A DNA stretch of 5,618 nt, taken from NCBI GenBank assembly GCA_944376975.1, contig CALWEE010000121.1, forward strand, positions 1 to 5,618, written 5' to 3'. Position 1 is the stretch's first letter. Each line of letters starts with the position of its first letter. A model generated the notes under the pieces. That model searched no databases. It had not been told where the DNA came from and worked only from the letters and a program-made list of their open reading frames with translations. This stretch comes from an uncultured Lachnospiraceae bacterium (lineage in GTDB: Bacteria > Bacillota > Clostridia > Lachnospirales > Lachnospiraceae). The position numbers and the translations under genes were made by a program. Below, in pieces: positions 5,074 to 5,618 of the stretch.

Positions 5074-5618
5074 TTACTGTTTCTCGCCATGCTTCCGTTC
5101 ATGCTCTTTTACGGCGTCGCTCTTTATGACGCTTTTTTTCGCGTGGGACTCTGAAGATTTCTGGTTTTTGGATACCGGAAGGGAAGCCAGGGTATTCAGG
5201 CCCAGATATTTCTTCACGTCGTCTTCGTTCTTCACCGTATCGTCGGTCAGATGAAGGATCACGATGACCGCCGCCACGAGGAAGGCCAGGCCAAAACCGC
5301 CGAGAGCCGCGTTTTTCACCAGGCTCGGGCTTGACTGGGACGTGGGAACGACCGCGTCTTCCACAATGCTCGGCCGGTCGGTGCTCATGATCTCAGCCAC
5401 GCTGTCCGCCGTGGCGTCCGCCATGGCGTTGGCGATGCTGGCCGCCATCTCCGGCTGGGGATGTTCCACGGTGATCCGAAGGATACGGGTATCCGCCGTA
5501 TTGCTGACCGTGATCATATCGACCAGTTCTCCATAGGTCAGATCGAGGGAAAGCTTTTCGATCACGCTTTCCACAACCGGCCGGCTGGTCGCCAGCACTT
5601 CAAAATCGGCTGTCAGCT
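5074..5618 (-). CDS. cpsC: Wzz/CpsC-family polysaccharide chain-length and kinase adaptor protein, N-terminus outside the window
   Basis: This membrane protein regulates polymer chain length and, in Gram-positives, activates the CpsD kinase. The frame stays open to the window edge (reading LTADFEVLATSRPVVESVIEKL-type sequence from the last bases), so the first transmembrane helix is missing. The GTG at 5598 is internal, because the family sequence continues upstream of it. Visible are the extracellular part with VSNTADTRILRITVEHP and IVEDAVVPTSQSSPS (the Pro/Ser-rich stretch before the second helix), the second helix ALGGFGLAFLVAAVIVILHL, then DDTVKNEDDVKKYLGLNTLASLP, a cytoplasmic juxtamembrane signature of the family. 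It ends in a lysine-, serine- and histidine-rich tail of about 35 residues rather than a fused kinase domain, so the kinase partner is the separate CpsD at 1035-1718. The sortase gene follows after 18 nt. Confidence 0.93.
   Translation of the reverse strand, partial: LTADFEVLATSRPVVESVIEKLSLDLTYGELVDMITVSNTADTRILRITVEHPQPEMAASIANAMADATADSVAEIMSTDRPSIVEDAVVPTSQSSPSLVKNAALGGFGLAFLVAAVIVILHLTDDTVKNEDDVKKYLGLNTLASLPVSKNQKSSESHAKKSVIKSDAVKEHERKHGEKQ

Noticed and set aside
5074..5598. Complete 174-residue protein starting at the GTG at 5598
   Set aside because: The frame is open further to the window edge, and the residues before the GTG continue the normal CpsC-like sequence, so this is an internal codon of a gene cut by the window.
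1..5618. CRISPR arrays, tRNA or rRNA genes, insertion sequences
   Set aside because: No spaced direct repeats, cloverleaf-like segments, transposase motifs or terminal inverted repeats were seen. Coding sequence fills almost the entire window.

Overview
The window is one stretch of an exopolysaccharide/capsule (cps/eps) locus from a Gram-positive bacterium, most likely a Clostridia member of Lachnospiraceae type. The evidence is a Wzx/Wzy-type Gram-positive regulatory module (separate CpsC-like adaptor, CpsD tyrosine kinase and CpsB PHP phosphatase), an LCP protein, a class B sortase, an SPKTG-type cell-wall sorting signal and strong AGGAGG ribosome binding sites. Base composition is moderately GC-rich by eye. 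The genus assignment is inference.

All seven genes lie on the minus strand, so transcription runs from high to low coordinates: the C-terminal part of a Wzz/CpsC-like chain-length protein (5618 to 5074, open at the right edge), class B sortase (5055 to 4264), LCP-family protein (4274 to 3276, overlapping the sortase by 11 nt), a small sortase-anchored surface protein (3247 to 2555), CpsB tyrosine phosphatase (2467 to 1739), CpsD tyrosine kinase (1718 to 1035) and a polyprenyl-phosphate sugar-1-phosphate transferase (1008 to 1, open at the left edge). Most gaps are 18-28 nt. The exception is about 87 nt between the surface protein and cpsB, which holds a 16-bp palindrome, a large hairpin and a second, mutually exclusive hairpin touching the cpsB ribosome binding site. 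No convincing promoter is visible, so the whole set looks like the interior of one long operon.

The CpsB/CpsC/CpsD phosphorelay and the initiating sugar transferase form a standard polysaccharide start-and-control module, and the LCP protein is the expected attacher of the finished polymer to peptidoglycan. The unusual element is a sortase and a matching sorting-signal protein placed between cpsC and cpsB. This suggests that a small secreted protein is covalently anchored as part of making or displaying the polysaccharide. The sequence makes that case by gene order and motif match only. The protein's function is not known from what is visible here.
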